Shown: piece after piece, positions 8,782-16,593 of the stretch | How positions within the stretch are numbered: position 1 is the stretch's first letter | Layout: each line of letters opens with the position of its first letter | Origin: Shinella sp. XGS7 | Lineage (GTDB): Bacteria > Pseudomonadota > Gammaproteobacteria > Burkholderiales > Burkholderiaceae_C | Reading direction: 5' to 3' | Assembly: GCF_020535565.1 (NCBI RefSeq) | Contig: NZ_CP084758.1 | Location: 4,849,001 to 4,913,000 of the forward strand | DNA length: 64,000 nt | Translations under genes and position numbers: made by a program | Notes under the pieces: model-generated | Told to the model about the DNA's origin: nothing | Databases searched by the model: none | Seen by the model: only the letters and a program-made list of their open reading frames with translations

Positions 8782-9147
8782 ATGAATTCGCCCGCCATCG
8801 TGCTGATCGACCGCACCGACCACCTCGAACCCCAGCTCGACCAGCCGCGCGCCGAGCGCCGCGTGCAGGGCGCGCCCCAGCGCAAGACCTGGACCCTGCA
8901 CGAGGCCGGGCCCATGAGCGCGGGCGTGTGGGAATGCGAACCCGGGCGCTGGCGCATCGCCTTCCCGCCGCAGCGCCAGGAGTTCTTCCATGTGCTGCAG
9001 GGCCGGGTGCGCCTGCACGACGCAGCCGGCGCCTTTACCGAGATCGGCCCCGGTCAGGGCGCAGTGATCCCGCCGGGCTTCGAGGGCGAGTTCGAGGTGC
9101 TGGAGGCCGTGCGCAAGCAGTTCGTGCTGGTGGACCTGGGCGGCTGA
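8782..9147 (+). CDS. Cupin-domain protein
   Basis: Small beta-barrel protein of 121 residues (125 if the overlapping GTG at 8770 is used). The cupin motifs are seen in QEFFHVLQGRVRLHDAAGAFTEIGPGQGAVIPPGFEGEFEVLE, although the first motif has one His rather than the full HxH. It resembles the (S)-ureidoglycine aminohydrolase-like/DUF861 cupins. Substrate and metal are unknown. It directly follows dtd. No strong ribosome-binding site favours either start. Confidence 0.75.
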   Translation: MNSPAIVLIDRTDHLEPQLDQPRAERRVQGAPQRKTWTLHEAGPMSAGVWECEPGRWRIAFPPQRQEFFHVLQGRVRLHDAAGAFTEIGPGQGAVIPPGFEGEFEVLEAVRKQFVLVDLGG

Positions 9148-9162
9148 AGCCAGGGCCGAAGT

Positions 9163-9696
9163 TCAGACGCCCTGCTGGTACTGGCGCTTGACGCGCACAT
9201 AGTGCTCGGCCGAGTAGCGCAGATAGGCGATCTCCTCGGCCGTGAGCGCCCGCACCGGCAGGGCCGGCCGGCCCATATAGAGCTGGCCGGATTGCAGACG
9301 CTTGCCCGGCGGCACCAGGCTGCCGGCGCCCAGCATCACCCGGTCCTCGATCACCGCGTCGTCCATCACCAGGCTGCCCATGCCGATCAGGCACTCGTCG
9401 CCGATGCGGCAGCCGTGCAGGATCACCGAATGGCCCACGGTCACATGGCTGCCGATCAGCAGGGGCGAGCCCTCGGGCTTGGCGGCGCTGCGGTGGGAGA
9501 CATGGCCCATCGTCAAGTCCTGGATATTGCTGCCCTCCCCCACCACGATGCGCTGCACATCGCCGCGCAGCACGGCATTGCACCAGACCGAGCTGTCGCG
9601 TCCCAAGCTCACATCGCCGATGACCTGGGCGGACTCATGCACATAGACGCCCTCGGCGAGGCGGGGCTGCTGGTCGAGAAAGGGGGACAGGGCCAT
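9163..9696 (-). CDS. Gamma carbonic anhydrase-like hexapeptide-repeat protein
   Basis: Left-handed beta-helix protein of the YrdA/CaiE/gamma carbonic anhydrase group, 177 residues. Hexapeptide repeats (V-I-G-D-V-S, I-V-V-G-E-G, L-I-G-S-H-V, V-I-L-H-G-C, etc.) run from about residue 20 to 140. His residues in MGHVSH, TVGHSVILHG match the zinc-ligand positions of the family. Whether it hydrates CO2 is not established for most members. It is convergent with the cupin gene and its start abuts a terminator hairpin of the next gene. Confidence 0.88.
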   Translation of the reverse strand: MALSPFLDQQPRLAEGVYVHESAQVIGDVSLGRDSSVWCNAVLRGDVQRIVVGEGSNIQDLTMGHVSHRSAAKPEGSPLLIGSHVTVGHSVILHGCRIGDECLIGMGSLVMDDAVIEDRVMLGAGSLVPPGKRLQSGQLYMGRPALPVRALTAEEIAYLRYSAEHYVRVKRQYQQGV

Positions 9697-9715
9697 GGTG
9701 GTTTCCGCAAGACAT

Positions 9716-9741
9716 GAAAAAGCCCGCCGGCGGCGGGCTTG
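9716..9741 (-). terminator. Intrinsic terminator of the Bug-type binding-protein gene
   Basis: On the minus strand AAGCCCGCCGCCGGCGGGCT is followed by a run of T, a classical GC stem with U-tract. It lies 28 bases past the stop of the binding-protein gene. Confidence 0.85.
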
Positions 9742-9768
9742 GAAGCGGGAGATGCTAGCAGCCGGGGC

Positions 9769-10734
9769 TCAGTCGGCGTACTGGCCGGCGGCCTTGATGA
9801 CCGGGCCCCACTTGTTGATCTCGGACTCGACGAACTTCTTGTGCTCGGCGCCTTCCACGCGCTTGTCGGTGATCACCACGGCGCCCAGGGCTTCCTGGCG
9901 CTTGATGAACTCGGGGTCCTTCAGCGCGGCCTTCAGCGCGGCGCTGACCTTGTCCACCACGGCCTTGGGCGTGTTCTTGGGGGCGTACAGGCCGTGCCAG
10001 ATGCTCACATTGAAGCCCTTGAGGCCGGACTCATCCAGCGTGGGCAGCTTGGCCAGGGCCGGGGTGCTGAGGCGCTTGGTGGTGGTCACGGCATAGGCCT
10101 TGATCGTGCCGCCCTGGATCTGCTTCGTCGTGTTGGTCGTCTGGTCGCACATCACGTCGACCTGGCCACCAAGCAGGTCGGTCATGGCCGGGCCTGTGCC
10201 CTTATAGGGAACGGTGGTGAACTGCGTCTGCAACGCGCTCATCAGCATCATGCCGCAGAGATGGGACGCCGCGCCGATACCGGCATTGGCCAGATTGATC
10301 TTGCCCTTGTTGGCCTCCAGCCACTTGCTCAGCTCGGCGTAGTTGTTGGCCGGCAGACCGGGCTTGCCGATCAGGGTCATGGGCACTTCATTGATCATGC
10401 CCAGGTACTCGAAGTCGTCCAGGGTCTTGTACTGCAGATTGCGGTACAGGGCCGGCGAGGTGGCCATGCTGATGTGGTGCAGCAGCAGGGTGTAACCGTC
10501 CGGCGCGGCCTTGGCCACCTTGGTGGCGCCCAGGGTGCCGCCGGCGCCACCGACGTTCTCGATCACCAGAGTGGCGCCCAGGGTCTTGCGCAGGGACTCC
10601 GCCAGATCGCGGGCCACCTTGTCGGTCGGGCCGCCGGCCGCGAAGGGCACCACGATGTTCACGGGCTTGTCGGGATAGGCCCAGACGGCGCCGGCAGCGA
10701 CGGAGGCCACCAGGGACAGCAAGAGCTTCTTCAT
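9769..10734 (-). CDS. Bug-family tripartite tricarboxylate transporter substrate-binding protein
   Basis: Periplasmic solute receptor of the Bug/TctC family, 321 residues with a signal peptide (MKKLLLSLVASVAAGAVWA). The family pattern is clear: YPDKPVNIVVPFAAGGPTDKVARDLAESL at the mature N-terminus, VIENVGGAGGTLGATKVAKAAPDGYTLL, and VPYKGTGPAMTDLLGGQVD. Start 10734 is preceded by GAGGAAG. No TctA/TctB membrane genes are near, so it is an orphan receptor, as is common in Burkholderiales where dozens of such genes occur. Ligand unknown, probably a carboxylate. Confidence 0.93.
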   Translation of the reverse strand: MKKLLLSLVASVAAGAVWAYPDKPVNIVVPFAAGGPTDKVARDLAESLRKTLGATLVIENVGGAGGTLGATKVAKAAPDGYTLLLHHISMATSPALYRNLQYKTLDDFEYLGMINEVPMTLIGKPGLPANNYAELSKWLEANKGKINLANAGIGAASHLCGMMLMSALQTQFTTVPYKGTGPAMTDLLGGQVDVMCDQTTNTTKQIQGGTIKAYAVTTTKRLSTPALAKLPTLDESGLKGFNVSIWHGLYAPKNTPKAVVDKVSAALKAALKDPEFIKRQEALGAVVITDKRVEGAEHKKFVESEINKWGPVIKAAGQYAD

Positions 10735-10929
10735 CGTCTTCCTCTGCTTGGAGTTTGTGATCAGAGCCCAGATGCTAGGGGAGGTGTGTGCGCATGCCGT
10801 AGCGGGAATTACGTAAGCATTTCTCTGCACAGGGTGGGGCCCCCAATCAGCTTTAGATTTGATTTGCATAAGAATCTTGCGACTCTGTATTGGACCGAAT
10901 ATGGCCACCCTGCCACAGTGCGGCTCATC

Positions 10930-11481
10930 ATGCGCAAGACCTCCGCCCCCGCCCGCCGCCTCACCGCGCCCGCCCGCCTGGCTCTGCTGCTGGGCGCCAG
11001 CTTGCTGGCAGGCACGGCGGCGCTGGCCGAGCCCGTGTCGGCCGCCGAGGCGCAGCGCCGCCTGCAGGAAGGCAGCCAGGCCTGGGATCTGCGGGCCGAC
11101 GCCCCCACCCTGTTGCCCGGCGCGGTGCGTCTGGCCCTGGATCCGCAGGTGGACGCCCAGACCCTGGCGCGCGCCGTCTCGGCCGCCGGCCTGGACCTCT
11201 CGCGCGATGTGCTGATCTACGGCGAGCCGGGCGACGCCCGTGCCCAGGCCCTGCACCAGCGCCTGGCCCGCATCGCCAGCGGTCGGGTGGACTGGCTGGT
11301 GGGTGGTGTGGCCGAGTGGCAGATGGCCGGCCACGGCACGGCCAGTGCCCCGGCCCGGCGCCTGCCGGTGCCGCAGAACCTGGTGGAAGCCGGCGAGGTG
11401 GCTGTGCAACCCCGCATGGCCGCCGCCGCCCTGCGCGATCCTGCGGCCCAGGTCGAACAGCCCCTGCTGGCCGCACGCTAA
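10930..11481 (+). CDS. Exported rhodanese-like domain protein lacking catalytic Cys
   Basis: Protein of 183 residues with an N-terminal export signal (about residues 1-34, ...LALLLGASLLAGTAALAEP). The rest has the outline of a rhodanese domain: VSAAEAQRRLQEGSQAWDLRADAPTLLPGAVRL at the start and VDWLVGGVAEWQMAGHG at the end, the latter typical of rhodaneses. Where the active-site Cys loop should be there is VLIYGEPGDARA, with no Cys at all. It is therefore probably not a sulfurtransferase and may bind a partner or be decayed. It is divergent from the Bug receptor gene. Confidence 0.7.
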   Translation: MRKTSAPARRLTAPARLALLLGASLLAGTAALAEPVSAAEAQRRLQEGSQAWDLRADAPTLLPGAVRLALDPQVDAQTLARAVSAAGLDLSRDVLIYGEPGDARAQALHQRLARIASGRVDWLVGGVAEWQMAGHGTASAPARRLPVPQNLVEAGEVAVQPRMAAAALRDPAAQVEQPLLAAR

Positions 11482-11517
11482 GCCTGGCGCTGCCCGGTAC
11501 GACGGGCCCCTCAGGCC

Positions 11518-12780
11518 TCAGTCGTACTTGCGCGCGTCCTCGATCACCCGCCCGTCATTGGGCAGGCTGCCGGCGGGCAGCAGTTCCACCTCGCTGCGCA
11601 GCTTGGTGATGTCGCGCAGCGCGCCGGCCAGCTGATCGGCCAGGCCCTCGGGCGCGGCGCCGGCCAGCTCCACCTTGAGCGTCATGCGGTCCTGGGCCAT
11701 CTCGCCCTCCACCACCAGGCGCGCCCGGCCCAGCTGGCCGGGGAAACGCCGCAGCAGCTCGGCCACCTGGCTGGCATGCACGAACATGCCACGCACCTTG
11801 GCGCTCTGGTCGGCGCGGCCCATCCAGCCCTTGATGCGGGTGTTGCTGCGCCCGGTCGGGCAGCTGCCGGGCAGCACGGCGGAGAGATCGCCGGTACCGA
11901 AGCGGATCAGGGGATAGTCGGGGTTCAGCGTGGTCACCACCACCTCGCCCACCTCGCCCTCGGGCACCGGCTCGCCGCTGCCGGGGCGCACGATCTCCAC
12001 GATCACGCCCTCGTCGATCACCAGCCCTTCGCGGGCCGGGGTCTCGTAGGCGATCAGGCCGATATCGGCCGTGGCATAGCACTGGTAGCCGCTCACGCCG
12101 CGCTGCCCCAGCCAGTCGCGCAGCGAGGGCGGGAAGGCCTCGCCGCTGACCAGGGCCTTGGCGATGGACAGGCGCTGGCCCGCCTCCTCGGCCTTGTCCA
12201 GCAGGATCTTCAGAAAGCTGGGTGTGCCCACATAGCCTTGAGGCCGCAGCTCGGCCATGGCCTGCAGCTGCAGCTCGGTATTGCCCACGCCGCCGGGAAA
12301 GACCGTGCAGCCCAGGGCATGGGCGCCGGTCTCCATCATGGAGCCGGCCGGCGTAAGGTGGTAGCTGAAGCTGTTGTGCAGCAGCTCGCCGGCCCGCATG
12401 CCCGCGGCGTGCAGGGCGCGCGCCACGCGCCAGTAGTCGCCGCGCTGCCCCTCGGGCTCGTAAAGCGTGCCGGGCGACTGGAACACCCTACGCGCCGCGC
12501 CCCAGCCGATGGCGGAGAAGCCGCCGAAGGCATCGCCCCCGGCCGCGCGCGCCGCCTGCTGGCGCGCCAGCAGCTCCGACTTGCGCGTGACCGGCAAGCT
12601 GGCCAGGGCCGCGCGCGATGCGATGCGTGCCGCTTCCACGCCCTGCAGCAGGCCCGCAAAGGCCGGCGCATGCGCCTGGGCATGGGCGATCTGGGCCGGC
12701 AGCGCGGCCATCAGCGCCGCCTCGCGCTCATCCGCCCCGCGGGTTTCCAGCGCGTCGTAGAAGGATTCGGGGCTACTCAT
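11518..12780 (-). CDS. Phenylacetate-CoA ligase-like AMP-binding protein with atypical P-loop
   Basis: Acyl-adenylate-forming family protein of 420 residues, in size and C-terminal domain like PaaK. Recognisable parts are YVGTPSFLKILLDKA, YQCYATADIGLIAYE (equivalent of the YGxTE motif), YPLIRFGTGDLSA and the C-terminal MFVHASQVAELL. The Ser/Thr-Gly-rich ATP loop is replaced by FQSPGTLYEPEG. The start at 12780 is chosen because GGAG lies 8 bases upstream; ATG 12786 would have only 2. It overlaps the small gene upstream and closes the liv cluster. Likely an organic-acid CoA ligase, but activity is uncertain. Confidence 0.8.
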   Translation of the reverse strand: MSSPESFYDALETRGADEREAALMAALPAQIAHAQAHAPAFAGLLQGVEAARIASRAALASLPVTRKSELLARQQAARAAGGDAFGGFSAIGWGAARRVFQSPGTLYEPEGQRGDYWRVARALHAAGMRAGELLHNSFSYHLTPAGSMMETGAHALGCTVFPGGVGNTELQLQAMAELRPQGYVGTPSFLKILLDKAEEAGQRLSIAKALVSGEAFPPSLRDWLGQRGVSGYQCYATADIGLIAYETPAREGLVIDEGVIVEIVRPGSGEPVPEGEVGEVVVTTLNPDYPLIRFGTGDLSAVLPGSCPTGRSNTRIKGWMGRADQSAKVRGMFVHASQVAELLRRFPGQLGRARLVVEGEMAQDRMTLKVELAGAAPEGLADQLAGALRDITKLRSEVELLPAGSLPNDGRVIEDARKYD

Positions 12781-13069
12781 CGCCATCACTCCATACGGAC
12801 AGGTTTTTCTTCACCGTGGCCACAAAGTCGCGCAGCTGCGCATGGTCCTTGACCGTCTTGCTCAGCCACTCCGGCGTGCGCGCCGGCCGCTTGACCAGGG
12901 CCAGCTGCAGCACGGCCCCCTCGACCGCCGCCTTGGCGATGGCCTGGCCCTTGCGCTCGAACACGCCCGCACGCTCGCTCAGGCCCAGCTCACGCAGCTC
13001 GCGCCGCAGCTTGAGCAAGGCCTCCTCCGGCTTGAACGGCGGCGGGGCAAAGAAGTCGTTGTCACTCAT
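12773..13069 (-). CDS. Conserved small hypothetical protein of the liv cluster
   Basis: I do not recognise a characterised family. It has 98 residues from ATG 13069 (105 from GTG 13090), is soluble and mostly helical: FKPEEALLKLRRELRELGLSERAGVFERKGQAIAKAAVEG, then LVKRPARTPEWLSKTVKDHAQLRDFVATVKKNLSVW. It sits between livF and the CoA-ligase-like gene and overlaps the latter by 8 bases, so it is probably made with it, perhaps as an accessory subunit (inference). Confidence 0.75.
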   Translation of the reverse strand: MSDNDFFAPPPFKPEEALLKLRRELRELGLSERAGVFERKGQAIAKAAVEGAVLQLALVKRPARTPEWLSKTVKDHAQLRDFVATVKKNLSVWSDGDE

Positions 13070-13113
13070 GTCGAAGTCCGCATCGGTCACACGAATCCCA
13101 CGCTACGACTCAG

Positions 13114-13193
13114 CGGAGCCCGAGGGTCCGGCTTGGCCGGCCCTACGGGCTCGCCCCCTTGAGGGGGCGCGCGCAGCGCGTAGGGGGTGGGCT
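13114..13193 (+). repeat. Dispersed GC-rich repeat, copy 2
   Basis: This copy has GGGTCCGGCTTGGCCGGCCC, then GCCCCCTTGAGGGGGC, then GCGCGCAGCGCG and TAGGGGGTGGGC. It ends on the livF stop codon and fills the gap to the small hypothetical gene. Closest relative is copy 3. Confidence 0.8.
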
Positions 13194-14001
13194 AGGCCAA
13201 CCAGCGCTTGCGCCGCTTGTAGCTCTTCACATCCTTGAAGCTCTTGCGATCGCCCCCGCCCATGCCCAGGTAGAACTCCTTGACGTCCTCGTTCTCGCGC
13301 AGGGCCTGGGCCTCGCCGTCCATCACCACCCGGCCGTTCTCCAGGATGTAGCCGTAGTCGGCATAGCGCAGGGCCATATTGGTGTTCTGCTCGGCCAGCA
13401 GGAAGGTGGTGCCCTCCTTGCTGTTGAGGTCCTTCACGATCTCGAAGACCTCTTCCACGATCTGGGGCGCCAGGCCCATGCTGGGCTCGTCCAGCAGCAC
13501 CATCCTGGGGTTGGCCATCAGGGCGCGGCCGATGGCACACATCTGCTGCTCACCGCCCGAGGTGTAGGCCGCCTGCGAAGTGCGGCGCGTCTTCAGGCGC
13601 GGGAAGTAGGTGTAGACCTTGTCCAGCGTGGCGTTGACGGCGGCGCGCCCGTCCTTGCGGGTGTAGGCGCCGGTCATCAGGTTCTCCTCGATGGTCAGGT
13701 GGGCGAAGCAGTGCCGCCCCTCCATCACCTGGATCACACCGCGCTCCACCATGTCCGAGGTGCTGAGCTGCTCGATGCGCTCGCCGCGCAGCTCGATGCT
13801 GCCCTTGGTCACCTCGCCGCGCTCGCCCGCCAGCAGATTGGAGACGGCGCGCAAGGTGGTGGTCTTGCCCGCGCCGTTGCCGCCCAGCAGGGCCACGATG
13901 CCGCCCTCCCTGACCTGCAGGGACACGCCCTTGAGCACCAGGATCACATGGTTGTAGATGACCTCGATGCCATTGACGTTCAAAAGCACATTGCTGCTCA
14001 T
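13192..14001 (-). CDS. livF: Branched-chain amino acid-type ABC transporter ATPase LivF
   Basis: Cytoplasmic ATPase subunit of a HAAT-family importer, 269 residues. Walker A is LLGGNGAGKTTTLRA (about residues 38-52), the signature is YTSGGEQQMCAIGRAL, Walker B is MVLLDEPSMGLAPQIV, and the switch region has LLAEQNTN with the LivF-typical Gln. The C-terminus has an extra basic tail (DRKSFKDVKSYKRRKRWLA) beyond the usual end near residue 240. ATG 14001 follows AGGCGAG; a GTG precedes it. It is separated from the binding-protein gene by stem-loops. Confidence 0.92.
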   Translation of the reverse strand: MSSNVLLNVNGIEVIYNHVILVLKGVSLQVREGGIVALLGGNGAGKTTTLRAVSNLLAGERGEVTKGSIELRGERIEQLSTSDMVERGVIQVMEGRHCFAHLTIEENLMTGAYTRKDGRAAVNATLDKVYTYFPRLKTRRTSQAAYTSGGEQQMCAIGRALMANPRMVLLDEPSMGLAPQIVEEVFEIVKDLNSKEGTTFLLAEQNTNMALRYADYGYILENGRVVMDGEAQALRENEDVKEFYLGMGGGDRKSFKDVKSYKRRKRWLA

Positions 14002-14049
14002 CACTCGCCTTTCAACTCAGCACAACGTCGCGCGCGACGCTCTGGTGAA

Positions 14050-14106
14050 CCCCCTCCCCGGGTGCGAAGGAGGAGGGGTCGGGCCCCGCCCTCGCGGAGG
14101 GCGGGA
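14050..14106 (-). other. Stem-loops between binding-protein gene and livF
   Basis: Two inverted repeats follow the binding-protein stop: CCCGCCCTC (14085-14093), GCG, GAGGGCGGG (14097-14105), and CCCCTCC...GGAGGGG around 14052-14077. Neither has a T-run. In binding-protein ABC operons such structures after the receptor gene often stabilise its mRNA and lower expression of the following gene. Confidence 0.6.
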
Positions 14107-14118
14107 GGACCGAAGGAA

Positions 14119-15444
14119 TCAGCTCTGGCAGTCCTGCGGGGTGCGACGGCTGAGCTTCTTCTCAGCCGCGTACTTGTCGGCCGCGGCCTTGACCATGGGC
14201 TTGAGAATCTGCTCGTCGGCCTGCAGCCAGTCGGAGCTGAAGTTCCACTTGGCGCCGTCCCAGGTGTGGACGCGAGCCCAGGTGGAACCCATATGGTCCT
14301 GGCAGGAGGTGGAGACCGGGCGGATCACGCCGGTCAGGCCCAGGGCCGCCAGCTTCTTGTCGTCCAGGGCCAGGTTCTCCAGGCCCCAGCGCACCTGCTC
14401 GCCCGTCATGACCTTGCCCTTGCCGAAGCGCTCCTGCGCACGGCGCACGGCCTCCACGCCCAGGGCCTGGATGATGACGCCGCGGGTGTAGAGCACCGAG
14501 CCGACCTCGTCCTTGGGGCCGGTGCCCTGGCCCTTGTCGTGCACGAACTTCAGGATGTCCTGGATCACCTTGGGCTGCTGGCCCGAGGTGTTGAGGGCCA
14601 GGGCGTTGTAGCCCTTGGCGCCCTCGCCCACGTCCTTGACATCGGGCTCGGCGCCGGCCCACCAGACGCCATACATCTTCTCGCGCGGATAGCCGGTGGC
14701 CTGGGCCTCCTTGAGGGCGGTGCTGTTCATCACGCCCCAGCCCCACAGCAGCGCATAGTCGGGCCGCTGCTGGCGCACCTGCAGCCAGGCCGACTTCTGC
14801 TCCACGCCCGGCGCGGTCACCGGGATCTTGACCAGCTCGAAGCCGTGCATCTTCTGGCGCTCGTCCAGCAGGGGCATGGGCTCCTTGCCGAAGGGGCTGT
14901 CGTGGTAGACCAGGGCGATCTTCTTGCCCTTGAGCTTGTCGAAGCCGCCTTCCTTCTTGGCGATGTGCTGGATCAGCATATCGGCCGCGGTCCAGTAGCT
15001 GCCCATCAGCGGGAAGTTCCACTTGAATACGCCGCCGTCCTGCGAGGCCGAGAGGCCGTAGCCCAGGGTGATCAGCGGAATCTTGTCATTGGGCACCTTG
15101 TCGGTGAGCGCGAAGGTGATGCCCGTGGCCTGCGGGTCGAAGAGGCTGGCGCCCTTGCCCTTGAGGCGCTCGTAGCACTCCACGCCCTTGTCGGTGGCAT
15201 AGCCGGTCTCGCACTCTTCGTAAGTGAGCTTGATCCCGTTCACGCCGCCGTCGCGGGCGTTGATCATCTTCAGATAGTCCTGCTTGCCATTGGCCCAGGG
15301 CGTGCCATTGGGCGCGTAGGGGCCGGTCCGGTAGACCAGCAGCGGGAAGAACTGTTCCTTGGCCTGGGCCTGCGCCACCGTGGCGGACAGACCGGAGGCC
15401 GCCAGCAGCAGCACCAGCGCCAGAGGTTTGATGACTCGTTTCAT
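14119..15444 (-). CDS. Periplasmic substrate-binding protein of the Liv-type ABC transporter
   Basis: Receptor of the HAAT importer, 441 residues with a signal peptide ending near AQAQA (MKRVIKPLALVLLLAASGLSATVAQAQA). The two-lobed Peripla_BP_6 fold is supported by GINGIKLTYEECETGYATDKGVECYERLKGKG, PLITLGYGLSASQDGG, KKIALVYHDSPFGKE and GWGVMNSTALKEA. It is longer than LivJ (about 350), like the receptors that take aromatic or other carboxylates. AGGAGACAAG precedes the ATG. It follows livM in the operon. Confidence 0.9.
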   Translation of the reverse strand: MKRVIKPLALVLLLAASGLSATVAQAQAKEQFFPLLVYRTGPYAPNGTPWANGKQDYLKMINARDGGVNGIKLTYEECETGYATDKGVECYERLKGKGASLFDPQATGITFALTDKVPNDKIPLITLGYGLSASQDGGVFKWNFPLMGSYWTAADMLIQHIAKKEGGFDKLKGKKIALVYHDSPFGKEPMPLLDERQKMHGFELVKIPVTAPGVEQKSAWLQVRQQRPDYALLWGWGVMNSTALKEAQATGYPREKMYGVWWAGAEPDVKDVGEGAKGYNALALNTSGQQPKVIQDILKFVHDKGQGTGPKDEVGSVLYTRGVIIQALGVEAVRRAQERFGKGKVMTGEQVRWGLENLALDDKKLAALGLTGVIRPVSTSCQDHMGSTWARVHTWDGAKWNFSSDWLQADEQILKPMVKAAADKYAAEKKLSRRTPQDCQS

Positions 15445-15514
15445 CGTCTTGTCTCCTGTTGTTGCGGCACCCGGGGTGCGCTTGTCTTCGAGGGGCGGGA
15501 ACGCGAAATCAGCT

Positions 15515-16579
15515 TCAGTGCGGGAAGGGCCACAGGCGCAGCTTTTCCTTGGCCGTGGACCACAGGCGCGCCAGACCGTGGGGCTCCACGATCAGGAAGA
15601 ACACGATCAGCGCGCCGAAGATCATGCTGGTCAGGTGGGAGGCCGTGGCGGTGGACAGGGGGATGCCGAACCACTGCGGGATCTGGTCCAGCAGGATGGG
15701 CAGCAGCACGATGAAGCCCGCGCCCAGGAAGGCCCCCATGATGGAGCCCAGGCCGCCGATGATGACCATGAAGAGCAGCTGGAAGCTGCGGTCGATATTG
15801 AAGGCCGCCGGCTCCCAGGCGCCCAGGTGGATGAAGCCCCACAGCGCACCGGCCACGCCCACGATGAAGGCGCTCACCGCGAAGGCGGTCAGCTTGGCAT
15901 AGATGGGCCGGATGCCGATCACCGCAGCCGCCACATCCATATCGCGCATGGCCATCCACTCGCGACCGATGGCGCTGCGCACCAGGTTCTTGGCCAGCAG
16001 GGCGAAGACCGCCACAAAGCCCAGGCAGAACAGGTATTTGGCGGCCGGCGTATCCAGCGAGACGCCGAAGACCTGCAGGCCCGCCACGCTGACCGAGCCG
16101 GAGTCCGAGCCATTGGTGACGAACTTCAGGCGCAGCGCCGCCCAGTCCACGAAGAACTGCGCCGCCAGCGTGGCCACCGCCAGGTACAGGCCCTTGATGC
16201 GCAGCGAAGGAATGCCGAAGAGCACGCCCACCACCGTGGAGCAGGCCCCGCCCAGCAGCAGGGAGGCGATCAGGGGCATGCCCTCGATGCGGACCTGGAA
16301 GTTGTAGGCCGCATAGGCGCCCACCGCCATGAAGGCGCCCGTGCCCAGGGAGATCTGGCCGCAGTAGCCCACCAGGATGTTCAGGCCCAGGGCTGCCAGC
16401 GAGAGGATCAGGAAGGGAATCAGGATGGCGCGGAACAGGTACTCCGGCGCCGACAGCGGCACCAGCACGAAGGCGATCAGCAGCAGGGCTACGAGGGCGA
16501 TGCGGTCCTGGCGGATCGGAAAGATCTGCTGGTCGGCGCGGTAGGAGGCCTTGAACTGGCCGTTCTCACGGTAAAGCAT
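15515..16579 (-). CDS. livM: Liv-type ABC transporter permease LivM
   Basis: Inner-membrane permease of 354 residues with about ten hydrophobic segments. LivM hallmarks are LNILVGYCGQISLGTGAFMAVGAYAAY near residue 90, GLYLAVATLAAQFFVDW, and the cytoplasmic EAA-like loop GREWMAMRDMDVAAAVIGIRPIYAKLTAFAVSAFIVGVAGAL. GGAGGACGC lies before the ATG. It comes 14 bp after livH. Confidence 0.94.
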   Translation of the reverse strand: MLYRENGQFKASYRADQQIFPIRQDRIALVALLLIAFVLVPLSAPEYLFRAILIPFLILSLAALGLNILVGYCGQISLGTGAFMAVGAYAAYNFQVRIEGMPLIASLLLGGACSTVVGVLFGIPSLRIKGLYLAVATLAAQFFVDWAALRLKFVTNGSDSGSVSVAGLQVFGVSLDTPAAKYLFCLGFVAVFALLAKNLVRSAIGREWMAMRDMDVAAAVIGIRPIYAKLTAFAVSAFIVGVAGALWGFIHLGAWEPAAFNIDRSFQLLFMVIIGGLGSIMGAFLGAGFIVLLPILLDQIPQWFGIPLSTATASHLTSMIFGALIVFFLIVEPHGLARLWSTAKEKLRLWPFPH

Positions 16580-16593
16580 GGCTGCGTCCTCCC

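Noticed and set aside
9739-10929. Plus-strand extension upstream of the rhodanese-like gene
   Set aside because: Antisense to the Bug receptor gene; the signal peptide begins at ATG 10930.
13159-15714. 851-residue plus-strand open frame across livF and the receptor gene
   Set aside because: It is antisense to genes with clear families, is rich in His/Gln/Ala/Gly as expected of a shadow frame at high G+C, and has no recognisable domain.
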